Shown here: piece by piece, positions 36,524 to 45,499 of the stretch
Numbering within the stretch: position 1 is the stretch's first letter
Layout: every line of letters begins with the position of its first letter
Notes under the pieces: model-generated
The model's input: the letters and a program-made list of their open reading frames with translations, nothing else
What the model was told of the DNA's origin: nothing
Databases searched by the model: none
Position numbers and translations under genes: made by a program
Source: Pandoraea vervacti
GTDB taxonomy: Bacteria; Pseudomonadota; Gammaproteobacteria; Burkholderiales; Burkholderiaceae
Assembly (NCBI RefSeq): GCF_000934605.2
Contig: NZ_CP010897.2
Location: forward strand, 62,001 to 126,000
DNA length: 64,000 nt
Direction: 5' to 3'

Positions 36524-36717
36524 TTCTCCTGTCTGGCGAGACGTCCACCATGGGCGCCGTCATTGCCGCCAATCTACGCGCGCGAGGCGAGGAGAAAAAC
36601 GCGTTCTCGTGTAAGGACGCATTGCTGAAAATGAAATAATCGAACGTCAGCGCCATCGATTCGTCGTGCTGGACGACCGACGATGCCGTGCGTGACGATC
36701 CTTCGGAAAGCCGCCGA

Positions 36718-36852
36718 TCAGCGACGCTTCAACGGCGTCACACGAACGCGTGCTTCTTGCTGGCGACGCGCGCGTGCGACTCGGCTGCGCAGATACGAAG
36801 CGGTGAGCAGCGAAGCGCTTGCCAATAAAAGGAAGGAACCGAGGGCAGCCAT
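36718..36852 (-). CDS. Predicted 44-aa single-pass membrane peptide
   Basis: A short frame of 44 codons with AGGAG eight bases before its ATG. Residues 2-20 are hydrophobic (GSFLLLASASLLTASYL), followed by a strongly basic tail (SRVARARRQQEARVRV). This is the layout of small inner-membrane proteins with a cytoplasmic basic end. I do not recognise a family. It lies alone between the small secreted protein gene and an AT-rich region. Confidence 0.5.
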   Translation of the reverse strand: MAALGSFLLLASASLLTASYLRSRVARARRQQEARVRVTPLKRR

Positions 36853-37294
36853 GGTAATGCTCCTGTAGACCGGCATCGTTCGCGGTGCGGCGCACCCTGC
36901 GAGCCACGATGTCGGCTGACTTCATCATGTTGTCACTCTACTGCCGACGCACTTGGCGATAAAGCCCATCTGAGCGAACACCCTATTTCATTCGGCGCCG
37001 TACGGCGCCGATTCGTCCCGAAAAGCGGATAAAAGCGTGACGAATTCGCGACGCATATACGGTTCAACGGCACCAAATCGTTGATTTTCAATAGTTTTTT
37101 CGAATCGGACGATCGGTTGCATTTCGTAGACGTTCAGTTGCGAAAAAACCACGGGTTTTCCCTAAGATTCACTCATGCCAACGCGATGGACACCGCAACG
37201 CAGCAAAACGAAGCGCCCCCCGACCTCGACGCTGATGATGCCCCGAACGCTAGCTGAACCGGAAGTACTCAATCCAATTGACAGGAGTCTCACC
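36853..37294. other. Non-coding stretch with an 18-bp palindrome
   Basis: No gene is supported here. At 36993-37010 there is a perfect palindrome CGGCGCCGTACGGCGCCG. Further right, 37060-37160 is AT-rich with T and A runs and probably holds the promoter of the DUF4148 gene at 37295. Confidence 0.5.
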
Positions 37295-37609
37295 ATGAAC
37301 ACCCGTATCCTTGCCGCCGTTGTTGCCGCTGCCTCGTTTGTCTCGGCCTCCGCTTTCGCTGACGCCCGTTATGACGACAACACCTCGAACCTGCCTGTGG
37401 CGACGCAGAGCCAGGTGAGCCGCGCCGACGTGCGCGCCGAGCTGGCCCAGGCTGGCGCTAACGGTCAACTGATCCAGACCGAAACCGGCGCGCCGGTGGT
37501 GACGGCGTCGCATGTCGAAACGGCGCCGGCCGTCGCGCCGCTCACGCGCGCCGACGTGCGTGCTCAACTGAACGACCGTAACGCGTTTGCGCAAGACAGC
37601 CGTTCGTAA
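37295..37609 (+). CDS. Small secreted DUF4148 protein
   Basis: A 104-aa protein. A signal peptide covers residues 1-22 (cleavage after AFA). The mature part has two copies of the short DUF4148 helix, SRADVRAELAQAGANG and TRADVRAQLNDRNA, about 45 residues apart. AGGAG eight bases upstream fixes the ATG. It is like the protein at 27741-28049 but lacks the YFG ending. The function of the family is unknown. Confidence 0.82.
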   Translation: MNTRILAAVVAAASFVSASAFADARYDDNTSNLPVATQSQVSRADVRAELAQAGANGQLIQTETGAPVVTASHVETAPAVAPLTRADVRAQLNDRNAFAQDSRS

Positions 37610-37718
37610 TGCCGTTCGTAATGCCGCTCGTAATCGCATCGCCACAGTGATCGTGTAGTGATCGCGTGGTTAAGCAGTAGATGACAGCAGCATCGACGCG
37701 TCGTCCCCCGACGGCGCG

Positions 37719-37757
37719 AAGCCGCCGGCCTGCATGGGTCGGCGGCTTTTCTTTTCT
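37719..37757 (+). terminator. Rho-independent terminator
   Basis: Perfect 9-bp stem AAGCCGCCG / CGGCGGCTT with a 12-nt loop, followed by a T-rich run, about 110 bp after the DUF4148 stop. The rest of 37610-37972 shows nothing that I can call. Confidence 0.8.
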
Positions 37758-37972
37758 GGTGAACGTCAAATAACGGCGTAGGCCCGTTGATTGCGGACGC
37801 CGCGCAACAATCGTCGCGCCAAATACAGAAGCCTTTCGGAGCAGCGTCCGTAGAATCCGCGCAGCCGTCCCGAGCATGACGCCGGACGACACGGCGCCCC
37901 ACCCTGCGAGGGCGACCCAGCCGGTCTCCCGACGCTTGCCCTGCCCTTCTTTTCTGTTGCCTACGTTACCGA

Positions 37973-39265
37973 ATGGTGCACATCTCGCTTCATCGATCGA
38001 CTCACACGCCGGCGACGTCGCAATTCACCCGTCATCCGTCGCTGGCCCACGACGCACATTTCACATTCGCTTTGCGTCGCGCACGCCGACTTTCCCGACG
38101 TGATGAACGTCTGCTGGAGGCGGTCATCTCGACTCACCGGGCAGGGGAAGCGACACGTCAACCCGAGCTGCCAACGACAACGTCGCAAGACGTGAATGAG
38201 ACGCCCCACTACTTCCTGCGCCCGGCCGAAGTCTCGCGCATCGCGCGCACACCGATGGCTCCCCCCGCGCCCAAACGCTACCGCGGTTTCGATCGCGTTA
38301 CGCAGTCGCTGCGGCATGTCGCCATTGCGGTCAACATGACGATGCGAGCGAAATTGCGCTTGGACCCTTTGGAAGTTCAGGTGAGCGTTTTCGGCGGACG
38401 GATGCACATCGCGTCGAATTTCCACGCAGAACGCATTTGCGAGGCGCTCCATCTCGCATTGACGGACGACGCTCTCCTGTCGGGCGCGCCACGACGGCCC
38501 GCGCACACCGACACGCGCAATTGGGACGCCATGGTCATGTCGCGTCGCGTGCGCGACATCGAAAAGCTCAGGCGTCACTACGTCGAGGGTCACGGGCTTG
38601 CCACAATGCGCGAGGCGGCGCGCGCCGAAATGACGGCGGGCCTCGGGTTGCCCGCGCCGGGGGCGCTGCCGAACGCCAGCGCGCTGCGGCAACTCGACGA
38701 CGCGCTCGACACGCTGCGCCGCGTGTTGCGAGACGCCGCCAGCCCCCGGCCGACGTTTCGCGATCTGGTCGTGCATACGCCGATGGCGAACACGCCTGCG
38801 CTCGTATCGTTGCCACCGGGCAGCACGGAGACGATGCATGCGGAGCAATGCATCGAGGCGGCAATCGCGCAACATGTGGACGAATGGCATGACGACGCCG
38901 TGGCCAGATTGCGCCTGCCCCCCGATGCACTGATCGTCGTGCCGATGGCCGGTCGGTTCGTGCCCTGCGCGGCATGTGCCGAGGTCGAAGGCGAGAGCCG
39001 TACCAACGGCGGTCTGTTCGATCCGGCCAACGGCCGCTTCGTGCTCCATCGCAGCAGCCGACGCATTGGCAAGGCATTCGCCGACGAAGTGCAGCACATT
39101 GCACAGGCAACGCTTGCGAAGACACCGGCGCTCGCCGCACAGCGCGCTCAGGCAATCGCGGACCGGTTCCGCCACGCGCCGCAGTCGCTGCGCGCGTATG
39201 GGGCGCCGGTCGTGCTCGATTATTCGCTGGACACCGAAAGCGAGACATCGGGCGACGAGTCGTGA
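37973..39265 (+). CDS. Unknown protein with deaminase-fold zinc motifs (candidate effector)
   Basis: A 430-aa protein with no family I can name. Residues 288-335 carry the zinc signature of the cytidine-deaminase-like fold: H289-A-E291 at the start of a helix and P331-C-A-A-C335 forty residues on. A second HAE occurs at 151-153 just after GGRMHIASN, a pattern also typical before the deaminase helix, but no second PCxxC follows it. There is no signal peptide or membrane segment. The first 100 residues are Ser, Thr, Pro and Arg-rich and look unstructured, as in secreted effectors. Its stop is 19 bp from the stop of a convergent candidate type III effector gene. No ribosome site is evident at the ATG. 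Confidence 0.6.
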   Translation: MVHISLHRSTHTPATSQFTRHPSLAHDAHFTFALRRARRLSRRDERLLEAVISTHRAGEATRQPELPTTTSQDVNETPHYFLRPAEVSRIARTPMAPPAPKRYRGFDRVTQSLRHVAIAVNMTMRAKLRLDPLEVQVSVFGGRMHIASNFHAERICEALHLALTDDALLSGAPRRPAHTDTRNWDAMVMSRRVRDIEKLRRHYVEGHGLATMREAARAEMTAGLGLPAPGALPNASALRQLDDALDTLRRVLRDAASPRPTFRDLVVHTPMANTPALVSLPPGSTETMHAEQCIEAAIAQHVDEWHDDAVARLRLPPDALIVVPMAGRFVPCAACAEVEGESRTNGGLFDPANGRFVLHRSSRRIGKAFADEVQHIAQATLAKTPALAAQRAQAIADRFRHAPQSLRAYGAPVVLDYSLDTESETSGDES

Positions 39266-39284
39266 GCGTCGCCCGATTGGCCGG

Positions 39285-40721
39285 TTAGCCGACGTTCTCT
39301 GCGTCAGGGGACGTGCGCAGCGCGTCTTCCTTCAACTGGGCGAGCATCGCGGCCCCCAGCGGCGTATCGTTCAGATCGGCATAGGCGGCGCGGTCGCGGT
39401 AATCGAGCATCTCGTCGCCGTCCGTCACGCCCACCGACGCGGACATGATCTCGTGATACGAGTGATGGTTCTTCGGCGGCATGAGGTTCGCCATCATTAC
39501 CATGCGGGCTTCGGCAAGCGTCGGCCAGTCGGAAACGTCGGTCGAATAGGACGCCATTTCCTTGCACTGCGCGTAGTGATTCAGATAACGCAGCGTATGA
39601 CCGCTCGGCCCCGAGATGACGGGCTTGTCGTGGACGATGGCGCCCAGCGCGAACCTGGCGATCTGCGGATCGTTACGGTCGGACGTTCGCACCATGTTCG
39701 AGCGGTCCCCTGTGCGGTGCTGACGGACATCCGGGCCGACCGGGTTCAGATCGCGGCCATTGGCCTCGTCACCGGTGTATTCGGCTGTGCTCCATGTGAT
39801 GTCGAGCGCATTGTGAAGGAGCCGTTTTCGCTCCTCGACGTCGCATTTGAACATGTACTCGACGACATCGTTCGTCGCCGCAAATCCCTCTTCGTCGTAC
39901 ACCCTTGCGACGTCCGCGCGGGTGAGCGCGGACGCGAAGAGGTCTTTGTCGCCAGGCTCGTGACGCAAGGCGTCCCAGCGCGCCTGCATGACGGCACGGA
40001 TGCGCGCCGGCAACTGCTTGGGTGATGTGATCTCGGCGATCGGCACGTCGAACTCGCGCAGATTCCACGGATGCATGGGATTCTCCGGGTGCGGCGCCGC
40101 ATTGAACATGTTGCGCCGCCGCCCGGGGTCGGGCGCGCCGGGATCGTCGTACTCCGGCGCTTCGGCCTTGACCAGCGTCGCGAGCACGTGGGCGTCGAGC
40201 GTGTCGCGCGAATTCAGGCACTCGTCCGCGCCGCCGATGCCCACGCGTTCCGCAAAAATCTTCGCCTGCGCGCTCACCTCGAACCCTCCGAAGTGCATCG
40301 GCGTGCCGGTCAACTCGCGAATGCGACGTGCGATATCGCGAATCGTCGGCTCGTCGCACAACGCCTGTCCAAGCTTGCGTTCAAATTCCACGCGGGCGGC
40401 GGCTTTCGGATAGTACGGCGCGCAATCGAACAGATTTCGCCCGACGTCGACGTTGCGCAAAGTCTCAAAGGTCTGACAGTCGGGCAACGACTTCAGCGAA
40501 TCGAGCGAATCAAGCGAATCGGAGCGGGTGCTGAGTCGCCTGCCGATCTCCAGCGCAGGCATCGGTTGCTCCGGCGCCATTTGCACTTGGCGCTCCAGCG
40601 CCCGATTATCGAATTCGCTGGCCACGCGCGCCCGGTTCAAAAACTGGACGCTTCGCACGATGTTCAGAAGATTGTCGCTGGAACCGACGCGCGAAATGTC
40701 TGACTGCACGCTCAACATCAT
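39285..40721 (-). CDS. Candidate type III secretion effector, unknown activity
   Basis: A 478-aa protein without signal peptide, membrane helix or recognised domain. The N-terminal 60 residues are polar (Ser, Asn, Arg), then comes a short repeat SDSLDSLDSLKSLPD. The C-terminal third has the most structured look, with PVISGPSGHTLRYLNHY and MPPKNHHSYHEIM, which could be an active-site region with several His. It starts 3 bp after the stop of a CesT-like chaperone gene, the usual order for a type III effector and its dedicated chaperone. Two adjacent ATG codons are possible starts. The enzymatic function is unknown. Confidence 0.6.
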   Translation of the reverse strand: MMLSVQSDISRVGSSDNLLNIVRSVQFLNRARVASEFDNRALERQVQMAPEQPMPALEIGRRLSTRSDSLDSLDSLKSLPDCQTFETLRNVDVGRNLFDCAPYYPKAAARVEFERKLGQALCDEPTIRDIARRIRELTGTPMHFGGFEVSAQAKIFAERVGIGGADECLNSRDTLDAHVLATLVKAEAPEYDDPGAPDPGRRRNMFNAAPHPENPMHPWNLREFDVPIAEITSPKQLPARIRAVMQARWDALRHEPGDKDLFASALTRADVARVYDEEGFAATNDVVEYMFKCDVEERKRLLHNALDITWSTAEYTGDEANGRDLNPVGPDVRQHRTGDRSNMVRTSDRNDPQIARFALGAIVHDKPVISGPSGHTLRYLNHYAQCKEMASYSTDVSDWPTLAEARMVMMANLMPPKNHHSYHEIMSASVGVTDGDEMLDYRDRAAYADLNDTPLGAAMLAQLKEDALRTSPDAENVG

Positions 40722-40724
40722 GAC

Positions 40725-41222
40725 TTAATGAACCTCACTTCTTAAAAACGCGATCAATGTTTGATATTCGGAGAAACACCCGTCGAGTCGACGCGCCGCA
40801 TGCTCGGCAGTGTCGTCGTAACCGATGTCCGTTACGCCGAACAACACGCAGTCCTGCGCGGCCGGCATGAAAAGCGTGCGCGCGGACGTGTCTGCCGAAA
40901 AGCAATTTGCCGTTATCACGGCAACCAGGTCGGCGTGATGCCGCGCCGCGGGCGGCAAAGCGATGCGGAAGTAGAGATCGAACGTGTCGAGCGTGCCGTT
41001 GGCGCGGAAATAGACGGCGTCGCCGTTTTCCAGTGTTACGCCCGCTCCGGGCGTTTCGCGGGCCTGAAGGCCGTCCAGTTGAAAGCGGCGAGCTATCGCG
41101 TCCAGGAAATCGTTCAGCCGGCGCTGCGGCATATCGAAGGGCACGAGCGACGCGCGTGAAGGCGGGTCGATCCGGTCGACGTGTGCTGGCTCAGGTGTCG
41201 ACCGACGGAAATTGGGTTGCAT
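40725..41222 (-). CDS. CesT/Tir-type type III secretion chaperone
   Basis: A 165-aa protein. From about residue 35 the sequence follows the class I chaperone pattern: helix LNDFLDAIARRFQLDGL, strands GVTLENGDAVYFRANGTLDTFDLYFRIA, helix ADLVAVITANCFS, then strand CVLFGVTDI and the closing helix AARRLDGCFSEYQTLIAFL. The ITAN segment matches the LLxAN helix of the CesT family. Such chaperones bind the N-terminus of one effector and keep it ready for secretion. The downstream gene, 3 bp away, is the obvious client. The first 30 residues are an unusual polar extension. Confidence 0.65.
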   Translation of the reverse strand: MQPNFRRSTPEPAHVDRIDPPSRASLVPFDMPQRRLNDFLDAIARRFQLDGLQARETPGAGVTLENGDAVYFRANGTLDTFDLYFRIALPPAARHHADLVAVITANCFSADTSARTLFMPAAQDCVLFGVTDIGYDDTAEHAARRLDGCFSEYQTLIAFLRSEVH

Positions 41223-41500
41223 GCTGCGCTTGCCGAGTCATGGTGAAAAGAGCGGCGCATGGTAGCGGCTCGTCGTCACTGCGAATAGACAGCACGCCGC
41301 TTTTGGGGTGAATCATGGAGATTGATGCCGCATTTTCCCGGCTATGGCATTCGCGTCATTCATGTCGGGTCTTTCCGTTCGTTACGATCTTAAGTGAGCG
41401 CGCGACGGGCACTGTGACCGAAAGCGGCGAGCGCCGAAGCGCTCAAGGACGAGTAAAGGAAAGAGTCAAGGGACGAGCAAAGGGACGAGCCTGGGAACGA

Positions 41501-41523
41501 AAAAAAGCCGCCCGGAGGCGGCT
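41501..41523 (-). terminator. Rho-independent terminator for the adenosine deaminase gene
   Basis: On the minus strand, GCCGCC-TCCG-GGCGGC is followed by seven T, 40 bp after the deaminase stop. The rest of 41223-41564 contains short GGGACGAGC-type direct repeats (about 41450-41500) but no gene that I can support. Confidence 0.8.
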
Positions 41524-41564
41524 GAAGGTCGGGTGAGACCAAGGAAAGCGTTGCGCTGGCGCGC

Positions 41565-42674
41565 TCAGGTGGCCAGCGACTGGGTGAGCACGTCGCGCGC
41601 GTTGTCGAATGCCTCGTTGAAACGGCGGCGCCAGTCGTGTCGCGTGCTGTCGTCGATCCATGCGCCGTCAAGGCCGTTGTGCATGAAGGTGCGCAACTCA
41701 TCGAGCGAGAAGCCGAAGTGGCTGAACATCAGCTCCCATGCCTGCGCCGGATTGACTTTGTGAAGCGTGGGATCGTCGGTGTTCGGGTGAATCTTCAGGC
41801 CGAGGCCCGGCATGCGGCGCATGGGGTGATCTTCTGCCCAGCGCTCGGGGGCGAGCGTACGCAGGTAATAGGAATTCGTCGGCACGACCGTGAAGACGAT
41901 GCCGCGCTCGGCACATTCGCGTGCGAAATGCGGGGCGTCGACGATGGTATAGCCATGATCGATGCGATCGCATTTCAACAGCTCGACGGCGGTCTCGACG
42001 TTCGTCCAGGGCATGCCGAATTCGCCCGCGTGCGCCGTCGTCCTGAAGCCCGCAAGGCGTGCGTTGCGATAGGCTTTCCAGAACAGTTCGGGCGGACGGT
42101 CGTTTTCGCGATAGTCGATACCGATGCCGATCACTTCGTCGGCCCGATGGGCGCGCATCCAATCGACCATCTCGACGGCTTCGGCCGCGTCGGCTTCGCG
42201 GTCGATGCTTGGAATCAGACGGCCGACGATACCGTGATCGCGCTCGGCGTCGCGAATGGCGGCGACGATGGCGTCCTGTGCGGCGGCATACGGAATGCCG
42301 GACGTGCGCACGGTGCCGGTGGGGTTCCAGAAGAACTCGCTGTACCGCACGTTGTACTCGGCGGCGTCGGCCAGATATTCGTACGCGACGCGATGCAGGT
42401 CGTCCGGGCACGTGAGCAGATATTGATCGAGCGCGCGCAGCACGCGCAGCACCCCCACGGGCTTCTCGCCACGTGTGTAGAACGCGTCGATCTCGGTGCG
42501 CGCGAGCGGCGCATTCGACTTCTCGGCGAGCGCAACGAACGTGTCGTGACGCACCGCGCCGAGCAAATGGCAGTGGAGTTCGACCTTCGGCATCGTACGG
42601 AAGAACGTGCGATGCGCCTCCTGTATCTGCACGCCGGTGCGTGCGGCGGGCACGTGGCCCGGTGTCTCTGTCAT
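41565..42674 (-). CDS. add: Adenosine deaminase family enzyme
   Basis: A 369-aa metal-dependent amidohydrolase. The metal ligands H34 and H36 are in VELHCHLLG, followed by HAGEFG (catalytic Glu and His), DHGY and NTDDP near the C-terminus. The family deaminates adenosine or adenine to inosine or hypoxanthine. The start at 42674 agrees with the family and excludes an upstream open stretch. It is 47 bp downstream of a purine permease gene on the same strand. Adenosine and adenine deaminases are hard to tell apart by eye; a bacterial adenosine or N6-modified-nucleoside role is equally possible. Confidence 0.88.
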   Translation of the reverse strand: MTETPGHVPAARTGVQIQEAHRTFFRTMPKVELHCHLLGAVRHDTFVALAEKSNAPLARTEIDAFYTRGEKPVGVLRVLRALDQYLLTCPDDLHRVAYEYLADAAEYNVRYSEFFWNPTGTVRTSGIPYAAAQDAIVAAIRDAERDHGIVGRLIPSIDREADAAEAVEMVDWMRAHRADEVIGIGIDYRENDRPPELFWKAYRNARLAGFRTTAHAGEFGMPWTNVETAVELLKCDRIDHGYTIVDAPHFARECAERGIVFTVVPTNSYYLRTLAPERWAEDHPMRRMPGLGLKIHPNTDDPTLHKVNPAQAWELMFSHFGFSLDELRTFMHNGLDGAWIDDSTRHDWRRRFNEAFDNARDVLTQSLAT

Positions 42675-42721
42675 AACGTCCAATCTTGATAATTTCGGGG
42701 CAATGCAGGCGCGTGAGTCGT

Positions 42722-44140
42722 TCAATGACGTCCCACGACCGTCCAGAAGTAATACGCCAGCGGCAAGGCCAGCACGTACAGGCCCCACGGCAGTTCCTTG
42801 AAGCGGCCCATCAGCGCCTTGACCAGCACATAGCACAACAAGCCCCCGGCGATACCGGTGCCGAAGCTGTTCGAGAGCAGCGTGAGCAACACCATCGCCA
42901 ATACGGGGAAGGCGTCGCTGAAGTCGTCGAACGGCACATGTCGGATGGTGCTGAACATCGACAGGCCGATGAGAATGAGCGCGGGCGCGGTAGCCTCCTT
43001 CGGAATCGCCAGCGCGACCGGCACGAAGAAGCACACCAGTGCGAACATCACGGCGGCGGCAATGGACGTGAGTCCGGTGCGCCCGCCCGCCTCCACGCCT
43101 GCGGCCGATTCGACCAGCGCGGTGAGCGCGGGAATGCCCAGCAGTGCGCCGCCCGTGGCCGCGATCGAGTCGACGAGGAATGGACGGTTGATGTTCTCCA
43201 TGTTGCCGTGCTCATCGAGCAAACCGGCTTTGCCGCCCACGGCGAGCGTGGTGCCCAGCGTGGAGAAGAATTCCGCCGCGAAGAATGCGAAGAGGTAAGG
43301 CAGCGCGGAGATCGTCAGCGCGCTTTTCAGATCGAGCTGGAAGGCGACCGGCGCGAGGCTGTGCGGCAGCGAGATGAACGACTCCGGCACTTTCGTCACG
43401 CCCAGCGGCACACCGACGATCGCGGCGACGAGGATCGACCAGAGGATGGCGCCGGGCACTTTGCGCCCCTGCAACAGCACGGCCACGCCCAGACCGATGA
43501 GCGCGACGAGGGTGCCCGGCTTGCTGAAGTCTCCCAGCGCGAAGGCGTTCGTCTTGACGTTGGCGACGACCATGCCGGCGTTGCGCACCCCGAGCACGGC
43601 GATGAACAAGCCGATGGACGCGCCGAGGCCGAGCTTGATGGCCGTCGGAATCAGACGTGCCACGACACTGCGTGCGCCAACAAGCGTCAGCAGCAGGAAC
43701 AGCAGACCCGAGAGGAACGCGATGGCGATGCCGGTCTGCCAGGCGACGTGTTCGGTGGCGGCGAGCGTCACGCCGACGATGACCGACCCGCCGATACCGG
43801 GGCCGACCACGAACGGCAGGTTCGCGTAGCACCCCATCAATACCGAGAACAGCACGAACACGAGCATGACTGCCGTGGTGGCCGCGCCGCGATCCATGCC
43901 GCCCGTGGCAAGCAGCGAGGGAATCACGACCAGCAGGTATGCCGCCGCGAGGAACGTGGTGATACCGGCGAGCACTTCGGTGCGCACGCTCGAGCCGCGC
44001 GCGCCGATGGCGAAGCGGCGTTCCAGCCAGCCGCCGGGGACCGGAGCAGGCTGCGCCCGGGATGTCGGCGGCACCGTATTTCGCTCAGAAGAAGAGGTCT
44101 GCATAAGCCAAGAATAGAAGGTCTCTGAATGCCGCTTCAT
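42722..44140 (-). CDS. NCS2-family purine permease (AzgA/GhxP type)
   Basis: A 472-aa integral membrane protein with about 12-14 hydrophobic segments. Typical AzgA-branch sequences are EVLAGITTFLAAAYLLVVIPSLL, LPFVVGPGIGGSVI, GLGASIGLFIAVLGVRNAG and LFAFFAAEFFSTLGTTLAVGGKAGLLDE. The branch imports adenine, guanine or hypoxanthine by proton symport. The first ATG (44140) or the one at 44104 could start translation; no strong ribosome site favours either. It is divergent from a LysR gene and cotranscribed with the deaminase. Confidence 0.9.
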   Translation of the reverse strand: MKRHSETFYSWLMQTSSSERNTVPPTSRAQPAPVPGGWLERRFAIGARGSSVRTEVLAGITTFLAAAYLLVVIPSLLATGGMDRGAATTAVMLVFVLFSVLMGCYANLPFVVGPGIGGSVIVGVTLAATEHVAWQTGIAIAFLSGLLFLLLTLVGARSVVARLIPTAIKLGLGASIGLFIAVLGVRNAGMVVANVKTNAFALGDFSKPGTLVALIGLGVAVLLQGRKVPGAILWSILVAAIVGVPLGVTKVPESFISLPHSLAPVAFQLDLKSALTISALPYLFAFFAAEFFSTLGTTLAVGGKAGLLDEHGNMENINRPFLVDSIAATGGALLGIPALTALVESAAGVEAGGRTGLTSIAAAVMFALVCFFVPVALAIPKEATAPALILIGLSMFSTIRHVPFDDFSDAFPVLAMVLLTLLSNSFGTGIAGGLLCYVLVKALMGRFKELPWGLYVLALPLAYYFWTVVGRH

Positions 44141-44202
44141 GGGGGCACCGTGCCAGGCACTTTACGTGGGTGCGACTATAAATAAAAAATGAAATTACTT
44201 AT

Positions 44203-44220
44203 GATTCGATAATTCGAATC
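44203..44220. promoter_or_regulatory. Inverted repeat in the purine permease/LysR divergent promoter
   Basis: Perfect arms GATTCG and CGAATC with a 6-bp AT spacer, in an AT-rich segment 62 bp ahead of the permease start. The hexamer CGAATC also occurs in the porin promoter at 47964-47969, hinting at shared control by the LysR protein. Confidence 0.5.
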
Positions 44221-44323
44221 TATTCTGTGCGGCGCCTCTGGATTTCCGGGGAGATCCGGTCTCCGGCGGCGTCGCGACACCGTTGTCTTGCCGTCACGAT
44301 TGACGAACCTTCAGGAGCGCGTC

Positions 44324-45376
44324 ATGGCGACTTCGTCCCGCCGTCCCGAGCACACCCCCCACACCATCGTCAAGGCCGATGCTCTGTCCTCCGCCAGGGC
44401 TATCCCCGCAGGGGCCACGGTCCCCGGCGCGGCTTCGGCCCTGACGTCGGCCGGTGTGCCGCCGCTACCCGCGCTGACACTGCGTCAGGTGCAGTACTTC
44501 GTGGCCCTTGCGCACTCGCGCAGCTTCACGCAGGCGGCGCACGCGCTGTCGGTCACGCAACCGGCGCTGACCGCCGCCATTCGTCAGATCGAGTTCCTGC
44601 TCGGCGGCCGGCTGTTCGAGCGTTCCGCCCATCGTCTGACGCTGACCGAGGCGGGGGCGACGATCCTCCCGCTGGCGGAGCGCCTGCTCAACGCGGCGCG
44701 CGGCACGTTCGACGATATGACGAGCACCTTCACATTGCAGGCGCAGACGGTACGCATCGGTTTCATACCGTCGGTCGCGGCGCGCCTGCTCCCTGTACTC
44801 GGCAGTCTGCGCGACGCGCATCCGAACGTGCGATTCGCACTCTCGGACCTGCCCAACAGCGAACTGGTCGCAGCCCTGGCCCGCGGCGAAATCGATCTGG
44901 GCGTCGGCATTCGCGATCAGGCCGATGAGGCCGGTCACGCCGCCAGCGCCGAGGGCTTTCGCTGCGACGATTTGTTCGACGACGAGATCGTGCTCGTTGC
45001 ACGTCACGACGATCCGCTCGCCTCGGGCGGGTCCGTCACCTGGTCTCAGCTCACCGAACGCGACCTCGCCGTGTTCGTGCGCGGCAACGTCAGCGACTCG
45101 CTGCAACGCACGGGCGGCTCGCAAAACCTGCGGCTTGAGCCGAAGTACCGCATGGAGTACACCGAGCCGCTTTATGCACTGGTGCGAAGCGGTCTCGCAC
45201 TGGCCATCCTGCCCCGGCTCTACACGCTGCATCTGCACGATCCGGCGCTGGTCGCACTCGATGTCGTCGCCCCGCGCGTGACGCGCACGGTGGCGCTGAT
45301 GTCGCTCGTGGGCAAGGAGCGCGGCCCGCAAGTGAGCGCATGCCGCGACTGGATCGCCGAACATCTCGCGACCTGA
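44324..45376 (+). CDS. LysR-family regulator of the purine cluster
   Basis: A 350-aa LysR protein. Unusually, about 55 low-complexity residues precede the helix-turn-helix, which occupies about 53-112 (LRQVQYFVALAHSRSFTQAAHALSVTQPALTAAIRQIE). The effector-binding domain follows from about 140. AGGAG seven bases before the ATG at 44324 fixes the start and so supports the long N-terminal tail. It is divergent from the purine permease and adenosine deaminase genes, which are its likely targets, perhaps with the nucleoside hydrolase and porin downstream. Confidence 0.88.
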   Translation: MATSSRRPEHTPHTIVKADALSSARAIPAGATVPGAASALTSAGVPPLPALTLRQVQYFVALAHSRSFTQAAHALSVTQPALTAAIRQIEFLLGGRLFERSAHRLTLTEAGATILPLAERLLNAARGTFDDMTSTFTLQAQTVRIGFIPSVAARLLPVLGSLRDAHPNVRFALSDLPNSELVAALARGEIDLGVGIRDQADEAGHAASAEGFRCDDLFDDEIVLVARHDDPLASGGSVTWSQLTERDLAVFVRGNVSDSLQRTGGSQNLRLEPKYRMEYTEPLYALVRSGLALAILPRLYTLHLHDPALVALDVVAPRVTRTVALMSLVGKERGPQVSACRDWIAEHLAT

Positions 45377-45499
45377 GCGCTGAAGCGCGGCGCCGGGCTG
45401 TCATGGGGCGCCATGCAACCACGCGGCGGCCAGTCGAAAGACGGCCACCGCGCGGCTACCGGTGCGTCACCGCTGACGAGTCACGACCGGGGGAACCGC

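Noticed and set aside
42686..44128. A long plus-strand frame opposite the purine permease
   Set aside because: The product is Gln/Glu/His/Arg-rich and without motifs, while the minus strand encodes a clear NCS2 permease.
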